A stretch of 64,000 nucleotides of DNA. It comes from Falsiroseomonas sp041690465 (GTDB lineage Bacteria; Pseudomonadota; Alphaproteobacteria; Acetobacterales; Acetobacteraceae). The notes under the pieces are model-generated. The model saw nothing but the letters and a program-made list of their open reading frames with translations. It was not told the origin of the DNA and did not search any database. The stretch spans positions 124,001 to 188,000 of the forward strand of contig NZ_JAWLHG010000007.1 of assembly GCF_041690465.1 (NCBI RefSeq), written 5' to 3'. Of this stretch, positions 1 to 8,045 are shown one piece after another (position 1 is the first letter of the stretch; each line of letters opens with the position of its first letter). The position numbers were made by a program, and so were the translations under genes.

Positions 1-192
1 GCGCAGCACGATGCTGCCCAGCACGGCGAGGACGCCCAGCACCAGCGCGACCATCCAGCGCTGGGTATCTTCCGCGCTCTGCTGACCCGCCTCCCCGGGT
101 ATCGGTGGCACCGCGGCGAGCACAAAGGCCAGCAGCGCCAGCGCCGGCATCGCCACCAGCATCATCATCCGCCAGGCCCAGACCGCGCGCAT
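1..192 (-). CDS. Hypothetical membrane protein, 3' end beyond the window
   Basis: An ATG at 190-192 opens a minus-strand frame that stays open to the window edge, giving 64 residues without a stop. The visible part has a hydrophobic segment (about residues 9-24, rich in Met, Leu and Ala), a short Pro/Gly/Gln-rich stretch and the start of a second hydrophobic segment (about 47-64), which suggests a multi-pass or hairpin membrane protein. It starts 4 bp after the stop of the small membrane-protein gene at 197-532, so the two are probably cotranscribed downstream of ggt. I do not recognise the family and assign no function. Confidence 0.55.
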   Translation of the reverse strand, partial: MRAVWAWRMMMLVAMPALALLAFVLAAVPPIPGEAGQQSAEDTQRWMVALVLGVLAVLGSIVLR

Positions 193-196
193 CGCC

Positions 197-532
197 TCAG
201 TTCCAGCGCGGGTTGGAGAGGATCAGCACCACGAAGGCAAGGCCGGCCAGCAGCGCCGGCACGCCGACCACTGCCAGCAGCGCCGCGCCCCGCGCCGGCG
301 ACCCGCGGCGGCGCAGCGCCATCCCGCCGCCGATCACCGCCGCAAGCCCACCCAGGATCGCCAGCCACAGCACGATGTTGAAGGACGAGACGGTCCCGTC
401 AGCCAGGCCGAGCAGGAAGAACCAGCCGAACACGCCAGCGGTCAGCAGGTCGATGGCGAGCAGGGTGCGATAGGCGATCACGTCGCCATCGTAGTGACAT
501 GCCGGCGGGTGCGAACAGCCCCCCGAGTTCAA
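197..532 (-). CDS. Small three-helix membrane protein of unknown function
   Basis: This frame encodes up to 111 residues with three hydrophobic stretches separated by short polar loops, one of them an RRRGSPARG turn. It has no recognisable catalytic motif and is probably an inner-membrane protein. A TTG at 530-532 overlaps the ggt stop as TTGA, which would couple translation to ggt. A GTG at 479-481 (residue 18) sits just before the first helix and is an equally plausible start. The next gene begins 4 bp downstream, so ggt and the two small membrane genes look like one transcription unit. The function is unknown; it may be an accessory protein or simply a neighbour of ggt. Confidence 0.6.
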   Translation of the reverse strand: MNSGGCSHPPACHYDGDVIAYRTLLAIDLLTAGVFGWFFLLGLADGTVSSFNIVLWLAILGGLAAVIGGGMALRRRGSPARGAALLAVVGVPALLAGLAFVVLILSNPRWN

Positions 533-2235
533 TCGCCGAGCGCCACGCCTTCCCGCCGCGGATCGGCCGCGCCCAGCAGGCCGGTGGGCGTGACGCGGAG
601 CACCGACAGGCCGGAGGTGATCTCCCGCACATCCGTGCGGTGGCCCATCGCCTGCAACGCGGGCGCGAGGGCGGCCGCCGGCGTGCCGGCTTCCAGCTCC
701 ACCGGCCCGGTGCCGGCGACACCGATGCGCGGCAGCGCCACCGCCTGCTCGGGCGTCATGCCCCAGTCCAGCAGCGCCACGATGGTCTGTGCGACATGGC
801 CGATGATGCGCGCGCCGCCCGCCGAACCGGCGAGGATCTCCGGCCGGCCGAGCGCATCGACCACGATGGTCGGCGCGGTGGAGGAACGCGGGCGCTTGCC
901 GGGCTCCACCCGGTTCGCGACCGGGCGGCCATCCTGGTCCGGGCGGAAGGCGAAGTCGGTGAGCTGGTTGTTCAGCAGGAAGCCGCGCACGAAGATGCGC
1001 GAGCCCATCACCGCCTCGATCGTCGGGGTCAGCGAGACGGCGTCGCCCGCGGCGTCGCGCACCACGATGTGGCTGGTGCCGGCGCCGAACTCGGCGCGCT
1101 GCGGCGCCCGGCTGCCCTCCTGGAAGGGCGGATCGCCCGCGGCCGGCGCTGCGATGGCGCGGCCGGGCTCGATCAAGGCGCTACGGGCGGCGAGATAGCG
1201 CGCGTCGAGCAGCCCGCGCAGCGGCACCCGCACATGGGCGTCGTCGGCGAGGAACAGGTTGCGGTCGGCGAAGGCGAGGCGCCCGGCCTCGCCGAGCAGA
1301 TGCGCGGCCTCCGCGCCGGCGGGATCGAGCGCCGCGACCTCGAAGCGCGAGAGCAGCGCGAGGATCTGCCCGACCGCGACGCCGCCCGAGGTCGGCGGCC
1401 CCATGCCGCAGACGCGGCGCTGGCGATAGGGCACGCAGGCCAGCTCGCGGATCGCCGGGCGATAGGCGGCGAGGTCGGCCTCGGTCAGCCCGCCAGGGTT
1501 GGGATGGCTGCGCACCGCGGCGACGATGTCAGCGGCGATCGGCCCGCGCATCAGCGCATCCGCGCCCTCCGCCGCGACGGCGCGCAGCGTGGCGGCGAGG
1601 GCGGGGTTGCGCAGCATGTGGCCGGGCGGCCAGGGGTTGCCCTCGGGGTCCAGGAAATAGGCGCGGGCGCCGGCGTTGCGGCGGAGGGAGTCCGCGGTGG
1701 CGCCGATCGCGGCCGCCATGCGCTGCGGCACCGGGAAGCCGGATTCGGCGGCGCGGATGGTGGGCTGCATCAGCCGGGCCCAGGGCAGCTCGCCGTGCAT
1801 CCGGTGCGCGGCTTCCAGCATGCGCAGCAGGCCGGGCACGCCGACGCTGCGGCCGCCTTCCATCGCCTCGGCGAAGCGCATCGGCTGGCCGTCGGCGCGG
1901 AGGAACAGGCCGGGCGTCGCCGCGGCCGGCGCCGCCTCGCGCCCGTCCCAGGCGGTCAGCGCGCGGAGCGGCTCCGACCAGTGCAACATCAGCCCGCCGC
2001 CGCCGATGCCGCTGGCCTGCGGCTCCACCAGCGTCAGCATGACGGAGGCGGCAATCGCGGCATCGAGTGCGCTGCCGCCTTCGCGCAGCATCTCGAGCCC
2101 CGCCTCGGCCGCCATCGGGTGGGGTGCGACGATCATGTGGCGCGTCGCGGCTGGCCGTGCGGATGGGATGGCTGTTTGGGCGGCGGCCGCGCCGGCGAGC
2201 AGCAGGCCGAGGAGCAGGGGAAGCAGTCGGCGCAT
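529..2235 (-). CDS. ggt: Gamma-glutamyltransferase, periplasmic
   Basis: The 568-residue product belongs to the Ntn-hydrolase gamma-glutamyltranspeptidase family, which cleaves or transfers the gamma-glutamyl group of glutathione and related peptides. The ATG at 2235 was chosen because it is followed directly by a signal peptide (MRRLLPLLLG... ending near AAAQ); a longer reading adds only 25 Arg-rich residues. The nucleophile is Thr387 in the GAGTSH motif, where the precursor self-cleaves into large and small subunits. The downstream region SLTPTIEAVMGS and a Gly-rich GSAGGARI loop fit the small subunit. Length is normal for the family. It is divergent from yraN across 35 bp and overlaps the next small membrane gene by 4 bp. 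Function is well supported; the physiological substrate is not shown. Confidence 0.93.
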   Translation of the reverse strand: MRRLLPLLLGLLLAGAAAAQTAIPSARPAATRHMIVAPHPMAAEAGLEMLREGGSALDAAIAASVMLTLVEPQASGIGGGGLMLHWSEPLRALTAWDGREAAPAAATPGLFLRADGQPMRFAEAMEGGRSVGVPGLLRMLEAAHRMHGELPWARLMQPTIRAAESGFPVPQRMAAAIGATADSLRRNAGARAYFLDPEGNPWPPGHMLRNPALAATLRAVAAEGADALMRGPIAADIVAAVRSHPNPGGLTEADLAAYRPAIRELACVPYRQRRVCGMGPPTSGGVAVGQILALLSRFEVAALDPAGAEAAHLLGEAGRLAFADRNLFLADDAHVRVPLRGLLDARYLAARSALIEPGRAIAAPAAGDPPFQEGSRAPQRAEFGAGTSHIVVRDAAGDAVSLTPTIEAVMGSRIFVRGFLLNNQLTDFAFRPDQDGRPVANRVEPGKRPRSSTAPTIVVDALGRPEILAGSAGGARIIGHVAQTIVALLDWGMTPEQAVALPRIGVAGTGPVELEAGTPAAALAPALQAMGHRTDVREITSGLSVLRVTPTGLLGAADPRREGVALGD

Positions 2236-2270
2236 TCCAGCCTCCGGAGTCGCCATGCGAGAAGCGCAGC

Positions 2271-2642
2271 ATGGCGCGCGACGACACCTCGAGGAAAGCC
2301 GCCGATGCACGCGGCCGCCACGCCGAGCGTCGCGCCGCCGAGGCGCTCGCCGCCGAGGGATGGCAGGTGCTGGCCGCGCGTGTCCGCACGCCGGCCGGCG
2401 AACTCGACCTGGTGACCGAGCGCGACGGGCTGCTTGCCTTCGTCGAGGTGAAGGCGCGCGCGACGCTGAGCGAGGCCGCCCATGCGCTCGGCCCCGCGCA
2501 GCGACGCCGGCTGGCGGGCGCGGCCGAGGCCTGGATGGCGGCGAATCCCGGCCATGGCGCGGCGGGCGTGCGCTTCGACGTGCTGCTGGTGGATGCCGAC
2601 GGCCGGGTGCGGCGCATCGCCGACGCTTTCCGGCTGGAGTGA
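2271..2642 (+). CDS. yraN: YraN family (UPF0102) endonuclease-fold protein
   Basis: The product has 123 residues, typical for UPF0102. The family has a restriction-endonuclease-like fold related to Holliday junction resolvases, but its cellular role is poorly defined. The fold's hallmarks are visible: GRHAERRAAEAL at the N-terminus, then GELDLV followed by FVEVKAR, the D...ExK-type catalytic pattern. The frame is open much further upstream, but that extension overlaps ggt on the other strand and is Arg-rich shadow sequence, so I take the ATG at 2271. The gene stands alone on the plus strand, divergent from ggt and convergent with radC. In many bacteria yraN sits beside rsmI or gshB; neither is here. 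Confidence 0.88.
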   Translation: MARDDTSRKAADARGRHAERRAAEALAAEGWQVLAARVRTPAGELDLVTERDGLLAFVEVKARATLSEAAHALGPAQRRRLAGAAEAWMAANPGHGAAGVRFDVLLVDADGRVRRIADAFRLE

Positions 2643-2677
2643 CGAGCCTGACGCCGAGCCGGCCGATTCAGACCTCC

Positions 2678-2691
2678 GGGCCTGACGGCCC
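2678..2691. terminator. Weak hairpin between convergent yraN and radC
   Basis: A five-base stem GGGCC / GGCCC with a TGAC loop lies in the 68-bp gap between the two convergent genes. There is no T-run on either side, so intrinsic termination is only a possibility. Position is the main support. Confidence 0.25.
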
Positions 2692-2710
2692 TGCGGTCAT
2701 CGGACGGTGG

Positions 2711-3598
2711 TCACCCGCGCGGCAGCAGGCCCTCGCGCCGGAAGGAGAAGGTGGTGCCGTTGCCGACCACGATGTGGTCGTGCAGCACGATGCCGAACAG
2801 CGTCGCCGCCTGGCGCAGCTCGGCGGTCATGTCGAGGTCGCCGCGCGAGGGGGTGGGATCGCCGCTCGGGTGGTTGTGCACGAGGATCAGCGCGGTGGCG
2901 TGCAGCTCCAGCGCCCGCTTCACCACCTCCCGCGGATAGACCGGCGTGTGGTTCACCGTGCCGCGGCCTTGCACCTCGTCGGCGATCAGCCGGTTCTTGG
3001 GGTCGAGGAACAGCACGCGGAACTGCTCGACCTTTTCGCGGGCCATCACCGTGGCGAGGTAGGCGTCCAGCCGCTCGGCATTGTTGAGGATCGGCGATTC
3101 CATCAGCTCGGCGCGGGCGAGACGGTGCGCGGCGGCTTGCACCAGCTTGATCGCCGCGACACTGTGCTCGCCGAGGCCGCGCGCCTCGAGCAAGTCGCGC
3201 TGCGGTGCGGCGAGCACGGCGGCGAAGCTGCCGAAGCGGTTGATCAGCGCCTTGGCCAAGGGCTTGGTGTCGCCCTTCGGCATGGCGAGGAAGAGCAGCA
3301 TCTCCAGCAGTTCATAGTCGGCCAGCGCATCGGGGCCGCGTTCCAGCAGCTTCGTGCGCATGCGGTGGCGATGGCCGTGCGGGCCGGTGGACGGGAAGGG
3401 CAGGCCGTCGGGCGGGAGGGCGGGTGGCGCCGCTCCCTCCGCCGGCTCGGGCCGCCAGGCGCGCGGTGCCTTGACGCCGACCGGCGCCGGCTCGGCGATC
3501 ACCCCGGCCTGGCCTTCGGAGAAGCCGCGCGGCGCGCCACCGCCGCGGGCGCGGAGCGGGTTCAGCAGGGCGGCGAGTCGGGTTGCGAAGCCGGACAT
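2711..3598 (-). CDS. radC: RadC family JAB/MPN-domain protein
   Basis: The 295-residue protein has a helix-hairpin-helix region (about residues 85-150, including RFGSFAAVLAAPQRDLLEARG) followed by a JAB metallo-domain. The zinc-binding signature HNHPSGDPTPS plus the following Asp is intact near the C-terminus. RadC was once linked to DNA repair, but that role is not firmly established; JAB domains are usually metal-dependent hydrolases or de-conjugases. The start at 3598 (MSGF) leaves a variable Pro/Ala-rich N-terminus of about 80 residues. An ATG 14 codons upstream is possible but less likely. It lies 62 bp downstream of the alpha/beta hydrolase gene on the same strand and is convergent with yraN. 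Confidence 0.92.
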   Translation of the reverse strand: MSGFATRLAALLNPLRARGGGAPRGFSEGQAGVIAEPAPVGVKAPRAWRPEPAEGAAPPALPPDGLPFPSTGPHGHRHRMRTKLLERGPDALADYELLEMLLFLAMPKGDTKPLAKALINRFGSFAAVLAAPQRDLLEARGLGEHSVAAIKLVQAAAHRLARAELMESPILNNAERLDAYLATVMAREKVEQFRVLFLDPKNRLIADEVQGRGTVNHTPVYPREVVKRALELHATALILVHNHPSGDPTPSRGDLDMTAELRQAATLFGIVLHDHIVVGNGTTFSFRREGLLPRG

Positions 3599-3660
3599 TC
3601 CACAACCATGAATGCCACCGACGCAGGCATTCATCAACAAGAGGTTGATTTCTGCCCGGC

Positions 3661-4587
3661 CTACTCTTCCTCCAGGAAAGCCCGCACCGGCGCCAGCGAC
3701 CGCGCCGGCTCCTCCTCCATCGGCACATGGCCGAGGCCGGGCAGCACCACCGTCCGGCTGTCCGGCAATATGCGTGCGTAGTCGGCGGCGTGCGGGGCGG
3801 GCACCATCCGGTCCGCCGCGCCCCAGAGCAGCAGCACCGGCGCCGTGATGCGCCGCAGGAAGGGCTCGGGTGGCACCAGCGCGTGGGTCGCCATGCGGTC
3901 GAGGATCGCCTGTCGCACGCCGGGGGCGAGCATCATGGCGCGGTAGCGCGCCAGCACCTCGGGCCGCAGCGCTGCGGGGTCGGCGTAGGCGGGCGCGAGC
4001 CCGGCGCGCAGCAGGGGCGTCGGCAGCGTGTAGGGCAGTGTGCGCATCAGCGGCGAGACGCCGATGGGCTTGCCGTATTCGAAGCCGGCGCTGGCGAAGC
4101 CGTCGGGCGCCATCAGCACCAGGCGGCGTACACGCTCAGGTCGCTCGGCCGCGAAGCGCCAGGCGATTCGCCCACCCATGGAACTGCCCACCAGGTCCAC
4201 CCGCTGCACGCCGAGCCGGTCCAGCAGGGCCTCGAGCAGCGCCACGGCACGCAGGTCCGAATAATCGCCGGAAGGGTCGGCGCCGGTCAGGCCGAAGCCT
4301 GGCAGATCGAGGCGTACGACACGCCGCTCCGACTCGATCAGCCGCGCCCATTCTTCCCAGGTGTGCAGGGACGAGCCGAAGCCGTGCAGCAGGAGCACCG
4401 CTTTCGGCTGCCGGGGGCCGGTGTCGCGGATATGGAAGCGGACGCCGTCCACTTCCGTGAAGCGGCTGGGCGGCGCCGCGTAGTGGGCTTCGAGCGCCGC
4501 TCGCGGCTCGTCAGGCGTCCAGAGCCACCAGAGGCCAGCGAGCAGCGCTACGCCGAGAAGCACGCCGATCCAGGCTAGCACGCGCAT
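3661..4587 (-). CDS. Alpha/beta hydrolase with N-terminal membrane anchor
   Basis: The 308-residue enzyme starts with a hydrophobic helix (about residues 4-24) that acts as an uncleaved anchor or signal. An alpha/beta-hydrolase domain follows. The oxyanion-hole region LLLHGFGSS, nucleophile elbow GSSMGG, acid GAADRMVP and base GLGHVPMEEE are all present in order, so it should be an active serine hydrolase. The cap region between the nucleophile and acid is Pro/Leu-rich, as in lipase- or haloperoxidase-like family members. Substrate cannot be read from sequence; an ester hydrolase or lipase acting at the membrane is the simplest idea. The next gene upstream is a small secreted protein 65 bp away. 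Confidence 0.85.
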   Translation of the reverse strand: MRVLAWIGVLLGVALLAGLWWLWTPDEPRAALEAHYAAPPSRFTEVDGVRFHIRDTGPRQPKAVLLLHGFGSSLHTWEEWARLIESERRVVRLDLPGFGLTGADPSGDYSDLRAVALLEALLDRLGVQRVDLVGSSMGGRIAWRFAAERPERVRRLVLMAPDGFASAGFEYGKPIGVSPLMRTLPYTLPTPLLRAGLAPAYADPAALRPEVLARYRAMMLAPGVRQAILDRMATHALVPPEPFLRRITAPVLLLWGAADRMVPAPHAADYARILPDSRTVVLPGLGHVPMEEEPARSLAPVRAFLEEE

Positions 4588-4652
4588 GCGCCCTCAGCCT
4601 GCCGATGTGGCGCGCGAGGTCGGGGCGGCGCGATGGCCGCCCCGCGCCGGCG

Positions 4653-4850
4653 TCAGCAGCGGCGCCCCCCCGCGTAGCGGCAGGAGCCGGAGCCCGGCTG
4701 CGTGCGCCGGTCGGCAGCCGGCTGCGCCTGCGCCTCGCCGGTTGCGAAGGCGGTCGCCACCACGGCGGCCGTGCCGCCCAGCGTCACCACGGCCGGGGTG
4801 GTGGCGAGGCCGAACGCCAGGGCGCCGGCAGCAAGGAACATGCGGATCAT
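4653..4850 (-). CDS. Small secreted or periplasmic protein of unknown function
   Basis: The 65-residue product has a long hydrophobic N-terminus ending in an Ala-Gln-Ala-Gln type cleavage site (about residue 42), leaving a mature peptide of about 23 residues with two cysteines (CRYAGGRRC end). An AAAGGAG Shine-Dalgarno sequence eight bases before the ATG at 4850 strongly supports this start and argues that the gene is real. A 124-bp upstream region separates it from the ABC gene, so it probably has its own promoter. I do not recognise the family. It could be a small periplasmic protein or a secreted cationic peptide. Confidence 0.6.
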   Translation of the reverse strand: MIRMFLAAGALAFGLATTPAVVTLGGTAAVVATAFATGEAQAQPAADRRTQPGSGSCRYAGGRRC

Positions 4851-4974
4851 GTTGAGGTCTCCTTTCAGGGTCGCGCCCGGCCAGCCGGGCCGCACCGCAA
4901 TCTGGGGTTGGATTCGCTGTCGTAAAAGTGAAGATCCGTTCAGAAGCGTGCTTCAAAGGATTTGTCTCACGTTT

Positions 4975-6711
4975 TTAGATCGGCGCATGCGCAGGCGCCA
5001 GCCGACCATCGGCCACGCGCAATTCCCGGTCGTGGTGCCGGGCCACGGCGGGGCGGTGGGCGATGGAGAGGATGGCGGTGTCGCGCAGCCGGGTCCGCAG
5101 CAGTGTGTAGAGCGATTCCTCGGCCGCCGGGTCCAGGCTCGCCGTCGCCTCGTCCAGGAACAGGAAGTCGGGCTTCACCAGCAGCGCCCGCGCACAGGCC
5201 AGGCGCTGCTGCTCGCCGCCCGAGAGGCGACGTTCCCAGGCATCCTCCTCGTCCAGCCGGTCGCCGAGGCGGCCGAGGCCGACCGCATCCAGCGCCTCCT
5301 GGATCGTCGGTTCCGGCACCTCAGCCGCATTCAGCGGGTAGCACACGGCGCGGCGTAGCGAGCCGAGCGGCAGGTAGGGGCGCTGAGGCAGGAACAGCGC
5401 ACGGCTGCCTTCCGGAATGCCCACCGTGCCGCGGCCGAAGGGCCAGATGCCGGCAAGGGCACGGAACAGCGTGGACTTGCCGCTGCCGGAAGCGCCGGTG
5501 ATCAGCACCGCCTCGCCCTTCTCCAGCCGCAGCGCCGCATCCTGGATCAGCACGCGACCATCGGGCAGCGAGAGGGTGACGCCCCGCATCACCACCGCCT
5601 CGTCCGGCTCCGCCGCCGCGCGCACGCCGGCATCGGCGAAGCGGGCGGCCTCGATGGCGCGGTTGAAGCCGGTGAGCCGCTCCACTGTCGCCCGCCATTC
5701 GGTCAGCCGCGCGTAGTTGTCCACGAACCAGGAGAGCGCGCCCTGCACCTGGCCGAAGGCCGACGAGGTCTGCACCAGGCCGCCGAGCGAGATCCTGCCG
5801 GCGAAGTAGCCCGGCGCCGCCACGACGATCGGGAAGATGCTCGCCACCTGGGTGAAGCCGGCGGTGAAGAACGTCAGCCGCTTGGTGGCGACCATGATGC
5901 CCCACCAGTTCTGCATCAGCGCGCCGAAGCGGGCCCGCAGGCCGCGCTCCTCATCCGCCTCGCCGCCATGCAGGGCGACGCCCTCGACATTGTCGCGCAG
6001 CCGCACCAGCGCGTAGCGGAAGTCCGCCTCCACCCGCTGCTGCAGGAAGTTCAGACGGATCAGCGGCCGGCCGATCAGATGCGCGAGCCAAGTGCCGAGC
6101 GCCGAATAGAGCAGCGCCACCCAGACCATGTAGCCGGGGATCGAGACGCCGAAGACCTCGAGCGGCCCGCTCAACGACCACAGCACGAAGATGAAGGAAA
6201 CCAGCGTGACCACGCTGTTCATCAGCCCGAGGCCGAGGGAGAGCGTGTCGTCCACGAAGAGCCGTATGTCGTCGGCGATGCGCTGGTCCGGGTTGTCGGT
6301 GGTCGGGTCGGTCAGCGCGATGCGGTAATAGGCGCGCCCCGAAAGCCATTCCGAGAGATAGCGCTCGGTCAGCCAGCGCCGCCAGCGGATCTGCAGGGCT
6401 TGGCGCAGGTAAAGCGCATAGACCGCGACCAGGATGTAGGCGCAGGCGATCAGCGCGAAGCCGGGGAACCAGGTACCGTCCGCCTCGCCGCCGAGCAGCA
6501 GCAGGCGCCAGAAGGTGGCGGCGTCCTTCTGCTCCAGCGTGTTGTAGAAGGCACGCTGCCAGTAGGTGAGCACCACCGTCATGCCGACCAGCGAGAGGTT
6601 CAGGGTGACGACGGCGCCGAGCAGCAGCAGCCCGCGCCCGCGTTCGTCGCTCCGCCAATAGGGCCGCGTCAGCGCCCAGGCGTCACCGAGGAAGGAACCG
6701 AGACGGCGCAT
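4975..6711 (-). CDS. ABC transporter, fused permease/ATPase, SbmA/BacA-YddA type
   Basis: The 578-residue half-transporter has an N-terminal membrane domain of the ABC_membrane_2 / SbmA_BacA class (about residues 25-330, with the characteristic NPDQRIADDIR segment near 140-150) and a C-terminal ATPase. Walker A is GASGSGKST (406-414), the signature is LSGGEQQRL, and Walker B is FLFLDEATASLD. A homodimer in the inner membrane is expected. Relatives move peptides such as bleomycin and microcins, vitamin B12, or long-chain fatty acids, so the substrate is open. It is the last gene of a run in which it follows the DUF1499 gene by 24 bp, so it is probably cotranscribed with the genes at 6736-9022. 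Confidence 0.87.
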   Translation of the reverse strand: MRRLGSFLGDAWALTRPYWRSDERGRGLLLLGAVVTLNLSLVGMTVVLTYWQRAFYNTLEQKDAATFWRLLLLGGEADGTWFPGFALIACAYILVAVYALYLRQALQIRWRRWLTERYLSEWLSGRAYYRIALTDPTTDNPDQRIADDIRLFVDDTLSLGLGLMNSVVTLVSFIFVLWSLSGPLEVFGVSIPGYMVWVALLYSALGTWLAHLIGRPLIRLNFLQQRVEADFRYALVRLRDNVEGVALHGGEADEERGLRARFGALMQNWWGIMVATKRLTFFTAGFTQVASIFPIVVAAPGYFAGRISLGGLVQTSSAFGQVQGALSWFVDNYARLTEWRATVERLTGFNRAIEAARFADAGVRAAAEPDEAVVMRGVTLSLPDGRVLIQDAALRLEKGEAVLITGASGSGKSTLFRALAGIWPFGRGTVGIPEGSRALFLPQRPYLPLGSLRRAVCYPLNAAEVPEPTIQEALDAVGLGRLGDRLDEEDAWERRLSGGEQQRLACARALLVKPDFLFLDEATASLDPAAEESLYTLLRTRLRDTAILSIAHRPAVARHHDRELRVADGRLAPAHAPI

Positions 6712-6735
6712 GGGCGGCGCTCCGTTGGCGCTGTG

Positions 6736-7185
6736 TCAGCGGCCAGTGGCGAGGGCTTCGTCGAAGGCGCGCCGCCAGTCCGCGATGCGGGCCTTGTTCA
6801 CGCCGAAATCGGAATGGCCGATCAGGCTGCGCGAATAGAGGAACAGGCCGGACCCGCCGGGCAGCTCCACGACCTGGCCGTTGACCAGATCGGGGTAGTT
6901 CATCCAGCGCGTGCGCGCGACCCACTGCGCCTGGCGCAGTTCCGGCCATTCGGCGAGCTTCCAGACGCGCTCCATCCCCTCGCCGAGCCGGCGCAGCACC
7001 TGCCACGCGGCATCGGGCGGCATGGGCAGCACTGGCGTGGTCTCATGCCGCTCCGTGGTGGTGCCGGATGGCGCGGCGAGATGCGCGTTGGGCGAGGTGG
7101 GCAGGCGCAGCGTGGCGAAATCCAGCGGCGCCGGCGGGGGCAGGCCGGCCGGACCCCGGCCGAGCATCATCTGCAGCATGGTCAT
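6736..7185 (-). CDS. DUF1499 domain protein
   Basis: The 149-residue protein matches DUF1499: a central basic/aromatic region and the C-terminal signature SRSLIGHSDFGVNKARI followed by DW. DUF1499 proteins occur in proteobacteria and plants and have no established reaction. No signal peptide is evident; the N-terminus (MTMLQMMLGRGPAG) is short and Pro/Gly-rich. The start overlaps the DUF3253 stop by four bases (ATGA), so the two should be translated together. A companion role with the neighbouring flavoproteins is possible but is inference. Confidence 0.82.
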   Translation of the reverse strand: MTMLQMMLGRGPAGLPPPAPLDFATLRLPTSPNAHLAAPSGTTTERHETTPVLPMPPDAAWQVLRRLGEGMERVWKLAEWPELRQAQWVARTRWMNYPDLVNGQVVELPGGSGLFLYSRSLIGHSDFGVNKARIADWRRAFDEALATGR

Positions 7186-7460
7186 TCCTTCTCCGCCGCC
7201 GCGGGCGGTGAGGCCCGCAGCCGGATCACGCCGCGGATCTCGCCCGCCGGATCGGCCGGCTTGCCCTTGCGCAGCACCTCGATGCGGCCCTCGCGGGCGA
7301 GGCGGATGGCCGCGGCGCGCACCGGGCCGAGCAGTCGCCGCCAGGCCTCCTCCTCCGGCGCCAGGGCGCGGGCGACCTCGCTCGGGCAGATGGATTTCTC
7401 CGCACCGCGCGCTGCGGTCTGGCGCAGGATTTCGGCGGCGATCGCCTCATGGTCGGTCAT
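7182..7460 (-). CDS. DUF3253 domain protein
   Basis: The 92-residue protein shows the DUF3253 pattern: an N-terminal helix (AEILRQTAARG), the motif ICPSEVARAL, a winged-helix-like middle with RKGKPADP, and a C-terminal IRLR strand. It resembles small DNA-binding winged helices, but no function is established. It lies 15 bp after the PNPOx-like gene and overlaps the DUF1499 gene by four bases, inside the run from 9022 down to 4975. Confidence 0.83.
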   Translation of the reverse strand: MTDHEAIAAEILRQTAARGAEKSICPSEVARALAPEEEAWRRLLGPVRAAAIRLAREGRIEVLRKGKPADPAGEIRGVIRLRASPPAAAEKE

Positions 7461-7475
7461 CGCTGCGCTCCTCGC

Positions 7476-8045
7476 TCAGGGGACCAGCCAGGTCGCGGCG
7501 AGCGGCGCCTCGGCCGGCCAGTCGAAGCGGGCGCGGCGGTGCCCGGCGGCGGCGAGCTCCAGCCATTCCAGCCGGTCGAAGCGGAGCAGGATGACGCGGA
7601 ACCAGCCGCGGCCGGCCTCGGCATCGCGCGGCGCGGGCGGTGGTGCTGCCACCGGCGTGCCGGGACCGGGCTCCACCGCATAGCACATGCGCGAGCTTTG
7701 CCGGCTGTCGCGCCAGGCGGCGTCGGCCAGCGCGTCGTCATGCAGCGCAGCCCGGCCGGAGAGGCGCAGCTGCAGCTTCGCCGCCGCGTCGTAGAGGTGC
7801 AGCTGGCAGCGTGGATCGCGCGCAAGCGCGGCGACCTTGCCGGAGCGCGCATCGCTGTGCAGGCGGAGTTGCCGGGAAGCCGGCTCGAAGCCGCGCAGCA
7901 CCAGCGTGCGGGCCTCCGGCGCGCCATCCGCGCCGATGGTCGCCAGCGTCGGCGTGTGGAAGGGCGAGCGGCGATCCGCGACGCCGCGGGCGAGGCGGCG
8001 GAACGCCTCCGCCAGGCAATCCTCCAGCGTCGCGCCGAGGATCAC
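7476..8045 (-). CDS. Pyridoxamine 5'-phosphate oxidase-family FMN-binding protein
   Basis: The 189-residue protein has the split-barrel flavin fold of the PNPOx superfamily (Alr4036 / Pyridox_oxase_2 branch). Visible features are TLATIGADGAPEARTLVLRGF near residues 33-54, a conserved phosphate-contacting region around HSDARSGKV, and a C-terminal WL-type strand. The second PNPOx signature that defines true pyridoxamine phosphate oxidases is not clear, so a general FMN-dependent oxidoreductase is the safer call. It starts with GTG at 8043-8045 overlapping the upstream stop as GTGA, which couples it to the renalase-like gene. Confidence 0.8.
   Translation of the reverse strand: MILGATLEDCLAEAFRRLARGVADRRSPFHTPTLATIGADGAPEARTLVLRGFEPASRQLRLHSDARSGKVAALARDPRCQLHLYDAAAKLQLRLSGRAALHDDALADAAWRDSRQSSRMCYAVEPGPGTPVAAPPPAPRDAEAGRGWFRVILLRFDRLEWLELAAAGHRRARFDWPAEAPLAATWLVP

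Noticed and set aside
499..2415. 638-codon plus-strand open frame opposite ggt
   Set aside because: Antisense shadow of the gamma-glutamyltransferase; no domain and Arg/His-rich composition.
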